Below, one piece after another: positions 1 through 7,719 of a stretch of DNA of 39,061 nucleotides. The translations under genes and the position numbers were made by a program. The first letter of the stretch is position 1. The number at the start of each line of letters is the position of its first letter. The notes beneath the pieces were generated by a model. The model was not told where the DNA came from, made no database searches, and saw nothing but the letters and a program-made list of their open reading frames with translations. The stretch spans positions 1 through 39,061 of the forward strand of contig JAEEMP010000118.1 in NCBI GenBank assembly GCA_016283275.1, read 5' to 3'. This DNA comes from Lachnospiraceae bacterium (GTDB taxonomy: Bacteria; Bacillota; Clostridia; Lachnospirales; Lachnospiraceae).

Positions 1-63
1 ACCTTCACCGTTTAAATAGGCTTTGACAACTTTCTTTTTGAATTCAAAAGAATACTTAGACAT
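1..63 (-). CDS. IS3-family transposase OrfA, N-terminal fragment (runs off the window)
   Basis: Twenty-one codons are visible, reading MSKYSFEFKKKVVKAYLNGE and one more residue. This is the usual start of the helix-turn-helix OrfA protein of IS3/IS150 elements, which binds the element ends. A GGAGG ribosome binding site lies about 10 bases upstream of the ATG at 63. The rest of the gene is outside the window, so it is not known whether the element is intact. The identification rests on the N-terminal pattern together with the adjacent inverted repeat. Confidence 0.8.
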   Translation of the reverse strand, partial: MSKYSFEFKKKVVKAYLNGEG

Positions 64-68
64 AAAAA

Positions 69-117
69 TACCGACCTCCAAATGTTAGATTTTTGGTCTA
101 ACTTTTTGGGGTCGGTA
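69..117 (-). promoter_or_regulatory. Two nested inverted repeats over the transposase ribosome binding site
   Basis: The outer arms TACCGACC (69-76) and GGTCGGTA (110-117) are perfectly complementary. They enclose a second pair, GTTAGA (84-89) and TCTAAC (97-102). In RNA reading into the transposase from outside the element, the outer stem would pair over the GGAGGTCGG segment that contains the ribosome binding site. Comparable structures in other insertion sequences block translation of read-through transcripts. That role is inferred here. Confidence 0.55.
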
Positions 118-146
118 CATTTTGCATCCCCTTTTGACCCAAAAAT

Positions 147-1106
147 TTAAAAGTTCACCGAAAGAAAGAATTTAAGCTGCCTCATCAGTTCGTCAACCCT
201 CTCAAGTCTTTTGGGATCCGTTTTGTCGATAAAGTACTTTACATCGGCAAACGTATCGAGAAGATATCTTGCGGCAAGTTCTCCGACCGACCAGAGCACC
301 CCGTAATATAGGCTCTTCTTTTCCTTTGCCGTGATAAATCCGTCAAGAGCATCAAAAAAACCTTTGTTGATGATCTCTACCTTATAAAGATCATCCTCCG
401 ATCTTACGGTTGAACGTACTATGTCACCGTAGTCGAGAGCAAGATAGCTTTTTAGCGTGGTATCAAGATCTATTACCGCCGGCGGATCGGATTTTATGAT
501 GTTATCGATCTTTGCATCTCCGTGAATGATCCTTACGGGCATGTTTTTTGAAAAAACAGCATCAAGTCTGACTTTAAGACTCGAAAGAGTATCCAGCATT
601 TCCCCGTAAACATCGGCTTTTCCGACCTTTGATACCGCTTCGGTCAATTTTTTAAGATAACACCCGTAATTATGATAGTCTTCAATAGCCACGTGTAATT
701 TTATATTGCTTTCGTTTATGACTCTGATGTATTTTCCGAAAGAACAGGCAGCCTTATATAAGCTTTCGTCGCTGTCCTCATATGTCTCTTCCATGTACTC
801 ATACATCCGAAAGACACCTTCGTCGGTTTTTATATGGTTCTTGCCGGCAAAAGAAAGAAACGACGGAACTTTTATCCCGGCATCCTTTTTACCGTTTATG
901 AGTTCCGAGATCCTGACGGTATTATCCATTACCGCTTCCGGATCTTTATATACATTTTCGTTAATGTTCTGGAGTATATATTTTCCCGATGCGGAATCGA
1001 TCAAAAACGTATCGTTTATATGGCCGCCCTCTATATGCTCCATACAGGAAATATCAAATATCCCAAAACAATTGACCAAATCGGTCATGGCATCTTTTCC
1101 CCACAT
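147..1106 (-). CDS. APH-fold small-molecule kinase, N-acetylhexosamine 1-kinase-like
   Basis: This 319-residue protein belongs to the aminoglycoside-phosphotransferase/choline-kinase fold. The segment GGHINDTFLID...YILQNINENVYKDPE (residues 27-56) matches the nucleotide-binding region of NahK-type kinases. The catalytic loop HGDAKIDN lies at 195-202 and the metal-binding IDLDT at 212-216. By family it would phosphorylate a sugar such as GlcNAc or GalNAc with ATP in the cytoplasm, but the substrate cannot be read from sequence. The first ATG has AGGAAG 8 bases upstream. That site lies inside the end of the upstream gene, whose stop is one base away, so the two are probably translationally coupled. 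A second in-frame ATG six codons later is a weaker alternative. No galacto-N-biose pathway genes are nearby. Confidence 0.75.
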   Translation of the reverse strand: MWGKDAMTDLVNCFGIFDISCMEHIEGGHINDTFLIDSASGKYILQNINENVYKDPEAVMDNTVRISELINGKKDAGIKVPSFLSFAGKNHIKTDEGVFRMYEYMEETYEDSDESLYKAACSFGKYIRVINESNIKLHVAIEDYHNYGCYLKKLTEAVSKVGKADVYGEMLDTLSSLKVRLDAVFSKNMPVRIIHGDAKIDNIIKSDPPAVIDLDTTLKSYLALDYGDIVRSTVRSEDDLYKVEIINKGFFDALDGFITAKEKKSLYYGVLWSVGELAARYLLDTFADVKYFIDKTDPKRLERVDELMRQLKFFLSVNF

Positions 1107-1107
1107 A

Positions 1108-1866
1108 TCACTGCCTTCCTATCATTTTGATTATTGCCTTATCGTCCGCAGAAGGATAGAGTTCTTTTACTCTGTCAAATATACGCTGCCACGACTTCTT
1201 CGGATCCTCTTTATAGGCGCTCGTAACGGCTTTATACCCCCAGATCGCCTCCGGCGCCATCGGAACGGATACCGACATACCGTATTCCTCGCCCTGTTTA
1301 TTGACTCTCATCCTAAAATCCTTGATGACAAGGTACAGGGATTCTTCAAGACCTGTCATGATACCCGGATAGTTTTTGTAACCCGTCTTTGAAAAACCGG
1401 CAAGCTTTTTAAGCTCAGTCGAAAGGATCTCCTCTTTTTTAAACAAAGGATTGCCTTCTTTGTCCTCCGACACATAGAAATCCATGACAGCCTTTTCTCT
1501 CCTGCTTGCAAGACCGTCTTCCCATTTCGAAAGAAAATCGTATCCGTTCCGCCTTGCATTAGCAAAATACGGAAGCCACTCAAGGCTTATGAATCCGGAT
1601 TTTTTGTCAAAGAACTTTCCGTATGCGACTTTTCCGCTTCGCGCTATCATCTCGCGCCACTCCCAGGGATCTTCCTCTTTTATGCCTGTCCACCAGTAAT
1701 CCGGAGAAACATTTTCCTCTACCGAAAAGCCTTTTATCTCATTTGCAAAAAGAGGTATAAAGCCGACTTTATCTATATATTGAATGAGTTCTTTCCATGT
1801 CTTTACCCTGTCGGGATCTTTTCTCGATCGCCCCCGCATTATCCATGTTCCGCCTTCATTTGCCAT
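1108..1866 (-). CDS. AlkZ-related protein of unknown function
   Basis: The protein has 252 residues and no signal peptide or membrane segment. It contains a very distinctive tryptophan-rich block: YWWTGIKEEDPWEWRE (about 57-72), then ARSGKVAYGKFFDKKSGFIS and EWLPYFANARRNGYDF. I recognise this pattern from a Lachnospiraceae family that databases name AlkZ-related, after a remote resemblance to the DNA glycosylase AlkZ. The name is recalled from memory and activity is not established. The C-terminal part (GMSVSVPMAPEAIWG) would fit a winged-helix-like fold. The gene lies between ylmH (7-base gap) and the kinase (1-base gap) in one minus-strand operon. The weak site AGGTG precedes the ATG. Confidence 0.6.
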   Translation of the reverse strand: MANEGGTWIMRGRSRKDPDRVKTWKELIQYIDKVGFIPLFANEIKGFSVEENVSPDYWWTGIKEEDPWEWREMIARSGKVAYGKFFDKKSGFISLEWLPYFANARRNGYDFLSKWEDGLASRREKAVMDFYVSEDKEGNPLFKKEEILSTELKKLAGFSKTGYKNYPGIMTGLEESLYLVIKDFRMRVNKQGEEYGMSVSVPMAPEAIWGYKAVTSAYKEDPKKSWQRIFDRVKELYPSADDKAIIKMIGRQ

Positions 1867-1873
1867 AATGCAC

Positions 1874-2626
1874 CTACTTTAAGACCTTTATGTTGAGTTT
1901 GCCTTTCTTGGATGTCCCCGATATCTCTTTAAATATGAATCTTCCGTGTCCGCGAAGCGTTACACGGTCTCCTTCGTTAAGTTCGTGTGACGTGTTCTCG
2001 CAAAGTCTTCCGTTTATAAACACCTTTCCGCTCTTAAATCCCGATGCGGCTTCACTTCTTGAAATGTTAAACACTCTTGCGATAACGGCATCGACACGGT
2101 TTGAAGGGATCTGTACAAGAATTTCAACCAAAGAAGGCTTTTCTTCATCGGGAATGTCGCTTACTTTACCGCACTTTATCGCTGTATTTCTGACTCTTAT
2201 CAGATTTTCCGATATAAATTCCGCCATCGTCTCATGACACACGATATAGGCCTCGTTCTTACCTATAATGATATCACCCAGCATTTCCCGTTCAATTCCG
2301 AGATTCATAAGGGCGCCCAGATAATCCCTGTGGGAAAGATCCTCCGAATACTTAACGGCAAGAGGCGAAATCGAAAGTATCGCTATCGGAAATTTCTGCT
2401 CATATCCAAGCTCCGCTTCATCACCGAAACGCACCATGACCCTTTCGGCATCCGTTATCCCGCCGAAGATCGTATACTTTATGCCTTTATTTTCTTTTAC
2501 CGTAAGATAGAAAAGCGACTGCTCGTTAAGGTTTAAAAAATTTGTAAAAGTATATCTGCTTTCGCTGTAAGATCTGTCCGCAAGTTCCGCAAAGCGTTTT
2601 TTTAACAATTCCTCTTCTTTGGTCAT
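1874..2626 (-). CDS. ylmH: YlmH-type RNA-binding protein with S4 domain
   Basis: The protein has 250 residues. The N-terminal two-thirds is the YlmH domain (for example FTNFLNLNEQ and LGALMNLGIEREMLGDI, near residues 27 and 104). The C-terminal third (about 175-240) is an S4 RNA-binding domain, with RVDAVIARVFNISRSEA, GKVFINGRL and EGDRVTLRGHGRF. In Firmicutes, YlmH is related to the ribosome-quality-control factor RqcP and binds the 50S subunit. It is usually encoded in the division-associated ylm cluster, but here it is not next to sepF or divIVA. It heads a three-gene operon. GAAGGA lies 4 bases before the ATG. A strong leader hairpin precedes it (2647-2672). Confidence 0.88.
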   Translation of the reverse strand: MTKEEELLKKRFAELADRSYSESRYTFTNFLNLNEQSLFYLTVKENKGIKYTIFGGITDAERVMVRFGDEAELGYEQKFPIAILSISPLAVKYSEDLSHRDYLGALMNLGIEREMLGDIIIGKNEAYIVCHETMAEFISENLIRVRNTAIKCGKVSDIPDEEKPSLVEILVQIPSNRVDAVIARVFNISRSEAASGFKSGKVFINGRLCENTSHELNEGDRVTLRGHGRFIFKEISGTSKKGKLNIKVLK

Positions 2627-2646
2627 ATATTCCTTCGTTACAACAA

Positions 2647-2672
2647 ATGCGACATCCGCATGGATGCCGCAT
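2647..2672 (-). promoter_or_regulatory. Leader hairpin upstream of ylmH
   Basis: The arms ATGCGACATCC (2647-2657) and GGATGCCGCAT (2662-2672) pair at 10 of 11 positions around a 4-base loop. The structure ends about 20 bases before the ylmH ATG and has no T-run on the minus strand, so it is not a terminator. It could be a protein-binding or mRNA-stability element. No known riboswitch class is recognised. Confidence 0.4.
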
Positions 2673-2739
2673 AAAGCTCCTGTCTGATTGATATTTTAAA
2701 TGCAATCGGTATGTTTTTCAATTCTTAATTAATTATATC

Positions 2740-2769
2740 TTGATATACAAATTCTCAGATTGATATAAT
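2740..2769 (+). promoter_or_regulatory. Promoter of the EAL phosphodiesterase gene
   Basis: TTGATA (2740-2745) and TATAAT (2764-2769) are separated by 18 bases and lie about 30 bases before the ATG at 2797. AAGGAG is the ribosome binding site. This is a near-consensus housekeeping-sigma promoter. Confidence 0.65.
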
Positions 2770-2796
2770 AAAAGTGACGAGTTTTAAGGAGATTTC

Positions 2797-4893
2797 ATGA
2801 GCAAAAGAAAAAAGAACGCGCTAAAACATTTAAGAAAAACACACGGATGGATCGCTCTTGCTATCTTTATGTTCGCTTCGGCGGCCACCCTTATGATACT
2901 TACGTTCTTTTTTAAGACTTTTTCCGATTATCTTGTGGAATCAAAGCTTTCATCGGAATACGATGCGATATCGTACATGTCCAAGATATACGAAGCCGAA
3001 AAAGACGGTTACAGATTGTACAACCAAAAGCTTCTTAATGAAGCCGGCCGCGATTATGTGGTAAGGGACAGCCTCGGAAATTATGTCGCAGGCAGCAAAA
3101 ACAGCACCTGCCCCGCAGACGGCGCAGAGGTGGAACTCTTTTCTCCGAATACCATGGTAAAACTGTATACGGATACACGCCATCCTTACATAAGCGTCGA
3201 CAGCCGGAATGATATTGATGTTGATTACATGACGGTTTTAAGAATATTCAACGCAAACCGCGATATCATGCACAAAGGCACGGATTCCGACTCTCTGTTC
3301 ATAATAAGCGACATAGATCCCGAAATATCTTCGGTCCCCGGTTTCTTAAGGGCATCGACCACAGCCATGTGCAGGCTTCCGGTATGGATAGGCGTTAATA
3401 TAAAGAACGGTTCGGAGGTCTTCTTAGGAAAAGCATATCTTATCATCAATTTAAGTGATTTCCTTGTAATATCCGCTCTCGCTTTGATAATGGTCCTCTT
3501 GCTGTTCCTTATCTTTATCTTCCTTGTGATAAGCGTTATCAACAGCATAAGAAGCCAGCGTCATGCCAAAAAACTTTTCTTTACCGATATGACGACGGGC
3601 GGTCACAACAGGATATGGTTCATGTTAAACGGTGAAAAGATCCTCAAGAAGAAAAGAAACGCCCCGTTTAAATACGCTCTTGCCAATATGGTGTTCGTGC
3701 AGTATCAGACCTTCTGTGTGACTCACTCCATAGCGGACGGTGAGGTCCTTCTTAAAAAGATATATGAAGTAATAGATAAAAGCCTTAACAAAAAAGAGAT
3801 CTGTGCACACAGCACGCCCTCAAGTTTTTCGATACTGTTAAGGGTTTTTGATGAGGAAGGCTTAAGGGTAAGGCTCAACGAGCTTATCACAAAGCTTGAG
3901 AGCATCGATGAAGGACATTCCTTTTCTTTCAGGGCAGGTGTGGATGTCATTGATGTAAATCGCGACAGATCCGGTAAGATCATAAAGCGCAAAAACATTG
4001 ACTTTGAGCGTGAATACAACAATGCAAGTACGGCACAGTTAACTCTGTCAGACAGAAACGAATCGGGTATCGCGTTCTTTGACAATAAGCTTATAGATGA
4101 GCAAAAATGGCTTGACATCGTGGAAGAAAATCAGCGTCAGGCTCTTGAAAAAGAAGAATTTTTAGTATATTACCAGCCCAAATACGATCCGGTGAGCAAC
4201 GAACTTAAGGGTGCGGAAGCACTGATAAGATGGAATTCGCCGGCGTTCGGTTTCATATCTCCCGGACGGTTCATTCCGATCTTCGAAAAGAACGGTTTTA
4301 TAACGGAGATAGACCACTATATGCTTTCTCATGTTGCAAAAGATCAGAAAATGTGGCTTGATAAAGGGCTTAAATGCGTACCCGTTTCCGTTAATATCTC
4401 GCGTGCGCACTTTATCGAAAGCGATCTTGCCGAGCAGATAAAAGATATCGTGGATGCAGCGGGCACTCCGAGAGAGCTTATCGAACTCGAACTTACCGAA
4501 AGTGCATTCTTTGACGACAAGGATGCTCTTATCTATACTATCAACAGACTTAAAGGATACGGTTTTGAAGTATCAATGGATGACTTCGGATCGGGTTATT
4601 CGTCGCTTAACTCCCTTAAGGATATGCCGCTTGATGTTCTTAAACTCGATGCGGAATTCTTCAGAGGTGAAAATGTTGACGGCAGAAGTGAGATAGTCGT
4701 ATCCGAAACAATAAAGCTTGCACAGAGTCTTGAGATGAAGACAGTCGCAGAAGGTGTTGAAGCCAAGGAAACCGTTGATTTCCTGGCGGATCAGGGCTGC
4801 GATATGATACAGGGCTTCTATTTTGCACGCCCCATGCCGGGCAGTGAATTTGAACAGAAAATGATCGAGGGGATAGCTTCTATCCCCGAATAA
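2797..4893 (+). CDS. Membrane-bound c-di-GMP phosphodiesterase (degenerate GGDEF plus EAL)
   Basis: The protein has 698 residues. A transmembrane helix (about 17-40) is followed by an extracellular sensor region (about 41-218), a second helix (about 221-248), a degenerate GGDEF domain (about 255-430) and an EAL domain (about 440-690). The GGDEF signature is replaced by STPSSF near 339, so cyclase activity is not expected. The EAL domain keeps its catalytic motifs: EALIRW (474-479), VNISRAHF, ELTES, MDDFGSGYSS, and AEGVEAKE followed by QGFYFARPM. It should therefore hydrolyse c-di-GMP to pGpG at the inner face of the membrane in response to an unknown external signal. It converges with a diguanylate cyclase gene 416 bases downstream. 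AAGGAG lies 5-6 bases before the chosen start. Confidence 0.9.
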   Translation: MSKRKKNALKHLRKTHGWIALAIFMFASAATLMILTFFFKTFSDYLVESKLSSEYDAISYMSKIYEAEKDGYRLYNQKLLNEAGRDYVVRDSLGNYVAGSKNSTCPADGAEVELFSPNTMVKLYTDTRHPYISVDSRNDIDVDYMTVLRIFNANRDIMHKGTDSDSLFIISDIDPEISSVPGFLRASTTAMCRLPVWIGVNIKNGSEVFLGKAYLIINLSDFLVISALALIMVLLLFLIFIFLVISVINSIRSQRHAKKLFFTDMTTGGHNRIWFMLNGEKILKKKRNAPFKYALANMVFVQYQTFCVTHSIADGEVLLKKIYEVIDKSLNKKEICAHSTPSSFSILLRVFDEEGLRVRLNELITKLESIDEGHSFSFRAGVDVIDVNRDRSGKIIKRKNIDFEREYNNASTAQLTLSDRNESGIAFFDNKLIDEQKWLDIVEENQRQALEKEEFLVYYQPKYDPVSNELKGAEALIRWNSPAFGFISPGRFIPIFEKNGFITEIDHYMLSHVAKDQKMWLDKGLKCVPVSVNISRAHFIESDLAEQIKDIVDAAGTPRELIELELTESAFFDDKDALIYTINRLKGYGFEVSMDDFGSGYSSLNSLKDMPLDVLKLDAEFFRGENVDGRSEIVVSETIKLAQSLEMKTVAEGVEAKETVDFLADQGCDMIQGFYFARPMPGSEFEQKMIEGIASIPE

Positions 4894-4908
4894 ACAAAAT
4901 TTAAGAGA

Positions 4909-4936
4909 GGACATCGACCCGGTTTCTTCGATGTCC
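4909..4936 (-). terminator. Hairpin, possible minus-strand terminator
   Basis: GGACATCGA (4909-4917) and TCGATGTCC (4928-4936) form a perfect 9-bp stem with a 10-base loop. On the minus strand it is followed by TCTCTTAAATTTTG, a modest T-rich tail. On the plus strand it is followed by C residues. It therefore fits better as the end of a short minus-strand transcript from the promoter near 5200 than as the terminator of the EAL gene. Confidence 0.45.
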
Positions 4937-4940
4937 CCCC

Positions 4941-5027
4941 TTACTCAACTATTTCCAATGGAGTATTCCTCTCTTTCTCTCTAAATCTTTCCACCTCTTC
5001 TTTTTGTACGTGGGTACGAAACGTCAT
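4941..5027 (-). CDS. Possible 28-residue peptide in the short regulated transcript
   Basis: An ATG at 5027 opens a frame beginning MTFRTHVQKEEVERFREKE and ending NTPLEIVE. The peptide is highly charged and probably helical. A GTG three codons upstream is an alternative start. The ribosome binding site (GTGAG) is weak. The frame lies between a strong operator-overlapped promoter and a terminator-like hairpin, which is the only support. The strong AAGGAGGT at about 5114-5121 on the same strand is not followed by a usable start codon. The transcript may be a small RNA or a decayed gene. Confidence 0.2.
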   Translation of the reverse strand: MTFRTHVQKEEVERFREKERNTPLEIVE

Positions 5028-5171
5028 TTTTCTCACCGTTTCACTTCTGTGTACTCGATTATCAAGTAATTGATCTATGATTATATTCAGTTGTTAAAGT
5101 GTCAGGCGGACTGTACCTCCTTCTTCGATATTTTATTACCTCTATACGATTCATCCACCCGGGTAGTGGTT

Positions 5172-5214
5172 GTTTCTATGGTCATAATATACCATAGAAA
5201 CTTCCTTTTGTCAA
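5172..5214 (-). promoter_or_regulatory. Strong promoter overlapped by a perfect 11-bp inverted repeat
   Basis: On the minus strand TTGACA (5214-5209) and TATATT (5191-5186) are separated by 17 bases. The inverted repeat GTTTCTATGGT (5172-5182) and ACCATAGAAAC (5191-5201), with an 8-base spacer, covers the -10 element and the likely start site. This is the architecture of a repressed promoter. The regulator is unknown. Of the 416 bases between the two c-di-GMP genes, I see this promoter, an orphan AAGGAGGT, a possible small frame and a hairpin. Confidence 0.6.
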
Positions 5215-5309
5215 ACACTTTATAAATTCTTAATAAATTATTTGATATTGTCTGTTTTGAAGGCGAATTGTCTAAACAATTTATACTGTTCGTTTTTTTC
5301 CTAATGTTA

Positions 5310-7214
5310 CTAATGTTTCCTCTTAAGTGCCTTCTTAACATATTTCTTTTTGTACATCTCGCGGTCGGCTTCTTCTATTATGCTGTTTAAGTCGTTTTCG
5401 GTCTTAAGTTCGGTAATATAATAACCTATCGACGCTTCGAGAGAAAAAGGATGCCTGCCCGATTCGTTGATCGCGACCATATCCCTTTCGATCTCCTTTA
5501 TGCACTCTTCGGCCTTTTGGGCATCGTAAAGATCGGTCAGCAGCACAAACTCGTCACCGCCGTATCTCATGATTATCTCACCGTGTTTTTTGACCCCTTT
5601 CATTATCCCGGCCATTTCCTTTATAAGGTTGTCGCCTTCATCGTGGCCGTAGGTATCATTAACCTCTTTAAGTCCGTCAACATCAAGGAAAACAACGCAT
5701 ATCTTCTTATTAAGTTCTATGCAGTTTTTGACAATGGGTTCCGACATCTTAAAGAAGCCCGCACGGTTATAAATCCCGGTCAGGGTATCGTATATCCACA
5801 TCTTGTCGAGCGTCTGGATCATGCGGTTCATAAGGGTGGACTTACGTATATTTTCAAATGCGTTGCTGCATATATTGGCCCAGTTGGGAAAAAACTCATT
5901 CCTTACAAGTTCGCCGGATTCACCTATGATCGCATAACCGAAATTGCGCCTTGAATAATGGATCGGGAAGAAATAATAGGTTACTCCCTGTCTGCCGCCG
6001 TGACTTGAAGGGGGATAAAGCTCTTTTTTGTTAAAAAGCGCTCCGGATTCCAGGGGTTCTCCGTCAACACAACTTATTACATTACGCACCTTTTCGGTGT
6101 ATTCGATATCATCCTCGTCGGAAAGAAGCTTTTCCGAAAAATTGGAATAATCAAATTCCGTCTCCGGCTTTACATTTAAATTAAGATACAGTTCCTTGGG
6201 TTTTAACCGATATGCGTATCTGCACATATCGTCGATCAACGTTGCATAATCCTGACGGGCCATAAAATCCGCCGTCATCATCTTGACCATCTGGTTAAGC
6301 TCGGTCTGCTCATAACGATCTACTGCCAAAGCATCCACAACGTCGTTATGATTAACGTCTTTGATGTGGCATCCGCAGGTCTCTCCTATATTAAGAAGGA
6401 TATTAAGCTTAATATCCTGTCCAATCTTATAGTTTTCGTAATTATGAAGTATATCGACCGCACGAAGTCCTTTCTGATATTGCTGCCTTTTTACGGTCGT
6501 AAGGCTCGGGGTTATGACTCTTGATACAAAATCGTAATCGACACCGGTCACTTTTACATCTTTCGGAACCTTTATACCGTTTTTCTTAAGCTCCATGATA
6601 ACGCCGACGGCCATCTGATCGTTGCAGCATATTATACAGTCTGCCATAGGCTCGTTAAGCGAAAGAAAGTAATCCGCTGCCGAAATACCGCTTCTGTATT
6701 CATAATTGCCGTGATAAGCCCAATGATCTTCAAAATCAAGATTATTGTCGGCAAGCGCTCTCATAAAACCTTCGGTTCTCTGCTGAGTGTCGGTTCCTAT
6801 CATATAGCCCATTACAAAATAGAACTTCTTGCAGCCATGCTCTTTTATCATATGATCCACAAGCTCATAAATGGAACCTGCCTCATCGGAGGTGATATTA
6901 ACGTAATTATCGTCATAATCATCGATGGCGACACAGTTAACACCGCTTTCGCGGATCTTCTTTGCGAGCTGTTCTTCTATGACATTGTTGTTAAAGGTAT
7001 TCTTGACGTAGATCACACCGTCAAATTCCGAGAAATCCGGAAGATCGAAGATATTGTATTCTCCGTTTAAATATCCGTTGTTGGAAGCATCGTTGCCGTG
7101 ACAGCAAAAAACGGAGCATACATCCTTACTGTCTCTGATTTTCCTTTCGATGCCTTTCATAAAAGCCTTTTGAGCATCAAAAATCAATCCGCAGATTAGT
7201 ACAGCTATTTTCAT
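5310..7214 (-). CDS. Diguanylate cyclase with cytoplasmic LacI-type sugar-sensor domain
   Basis: The protein has 634 residues, with no signal peptide and no membrane helix. Residues 1-290 resemble the ligand-binding half of LacI/GalR regulators (MKIAVLICGLIFDAQKAFMKG, DGVIYVKNTF, CNDQMAVGVIMELKKNGIKVP, VTGVDYDF). The DNA-binding helix-turn-helix is absent. A linker region (about 300-460) leads to a GGDEF domain with YDTLTGIYNRAGFF and an intact MRYGGDEF (GGDEF at 552-556). The allosteric RxxD inhibition site appears to be replaced by KHGE, so product feedback may be missing. The expected reaction is 2 GTP to c-di-GMP, controlled by a cytoplasmic small molecule, perhaps a sugar. It converges with the EAL gene. 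The start has AGGT about 8 bases upstream. Confidence 0.9.
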   Translation of the reverse strand: MKIAVLICGLIFDAQKAFMKGIERKIRDSKDVCSVFCCHGNDASNNGYLNGEYNIFDLPDFSEFDGVIYVKNTFNNNVIEEQLAKKIRESGVNCVAIDDYDDNYVNITSDEAGSIYELVDHMIKEHGCKKFYFVMGYMIGTDTQQRTEGFMRALADNNLDFEDHWAYHGNYEYRSGISAADYFLSLNEPMADCIICCNDQMAVGVIMELKKNGIKVPKDVKVTGVDYDFVSRVITPSLTTVKRQQYQKGLRAVDILHNYENYKIGQDIKLNILLNIGETCGCHIKDVNHNDVVDALAVDRYEQTELNQMVKMMTADFMARQDYATLIDDMCRYAYRLKPKELYLNLNVKPETEFDYSNFSEKLLSDEDDIEYTEKVRNVISCVDGEPLESGALFNKKELYPPSSHGGRQGVTYYFFPIHYSRRNFGYAIIGESGELVRNEFFPNWANICSNAFENIRKSTLMNRMIQTLDKMWIYDTLTGIYNRAGFFKMSEPIVKNCIELNKKICVVFLDVDGLKEVNDTYGHDEGDNLIKEMAGIMKGVKKHGEIIMRYGGDEFVLLTDLYDAQKAEECIKEIERDMVAINESGRHPFSLEASIGYYITELKTENDLNSIIEEADREMYKKKYVKKALKRKH

Positions 7215-7252
7215 TCCCTTTTACCTGTTTATAGAATATCCAAAATCATCGC

Positions 7253-7267
7253 TGTGCCGTAGGCACA
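7253..7267. repeat. Small perfect hairpin upstream of the cyclase gene
   Basis: TGTGCC (7253-7258), GTA, GGCACA (7262-7267) lies about 40 bases upstream of the cyclase start. It has no T-run, so it is not a terminator. The rest of the 505-base gap (7215-7719) holds a DnaA-box-like 9-mer at 7511-7519, a weak candidate promoter and small frame near 7400-7560, and the helicase terminator at 7673-7701. Confidence 0.3.
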
Positions 7268-7672
7268 TGTTACCAAATCACATTTTATCACAGTATGACC
7301 ATATTTAACAGATATTAAACCCAAAAAGCAGTTGCCGAGACCCTCAAAATGCTCTGTACAGCATTAACATAACTGCCAAATTTGGATTACATAACATCAT
7401 TGACCAAAAAAGTACTAAACTGTTTGATGAATTTAGTAAATTGCAAGTTTGAAATTCAGGAATGATTCTCATGTGTGAAAAAGAAGATAATTTCCACACT
7501 TTCCACCGAGTTATCCACAGGCGTCACCGTCATTTTTGCACTTTTGTGTGTCATTTATAAAAAAATGAATGTCACATCCTGCATTTTTCTGAATCGTTCG
7601 GTACTTAAATACCGTTAACATAAAGATAAAACCATAAATTTCTTACGGAAACTTTCGTGCTCAAAAACGCAT

Positions 7673-7701
7673 AAAAAAAGGAGATCATTTTTGTGATCTC
7701 C
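7673..7701 (-). terminator. Rho-independent terminator of the helicase operon
   Basis: On the minus strand, GGAGATCA and TGATCTCC (7701-7694 and 7687-7680) form a perfect 8-bp stem around CAAAAA, followed directly by seven T residues. It lies 18 bases past the helicase stop codon at 7720. Confidence 0.92.
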
Positions 7702-7719
7702 GTTAATAAATAATGATCA

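Larger units (their letters stand above)
1..119 (-). mobile_element. End of an IS3-family (IS150-like) insertion sequence
   Basis: The minus strand starts at 119 with TGTACCGACCCCAAAAAGTT, which matches the TG-starting terminal inverted repeat typical of the IS150 subgroup of IS3 elements. It is followed by a transposase start. Only this end lies in the window, so the target duplication and the other end cannot be checked. The element sits 27 bases past the stop of the kinase gene at 147, so it does not appear to interrupt that gene. Confidence 0.8.

Noticed and set aside
4869-4887. GGGGATAG-CTT-CTATCCCC hairpin at the end of the EAL gene as its terminator
   Set aside because: The stem is inside the coding region and is followed by GAATAAAC, not a T-run. 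No clear plus-strand terminator was found.
5102-5341. A 79-residue minus-strand frame ending TTTTRVDESYRGNKISKKEV, slightly antitoxin-like
   Set aside because: Its start lies inside the cyclase gene. The inner ATG, just after the -10 box, would be upstream of the transcription start, and no ribosome binding site fits.
7511-7519. TTATCCACA, a perfect DnaA-box 9-mer, as a sign of a replication origin
   Set aside because: Only one copy was seen, there is no cluster of boxes or dnaA/dnaN/parA gene nearby, and a single match is easily due to chance.
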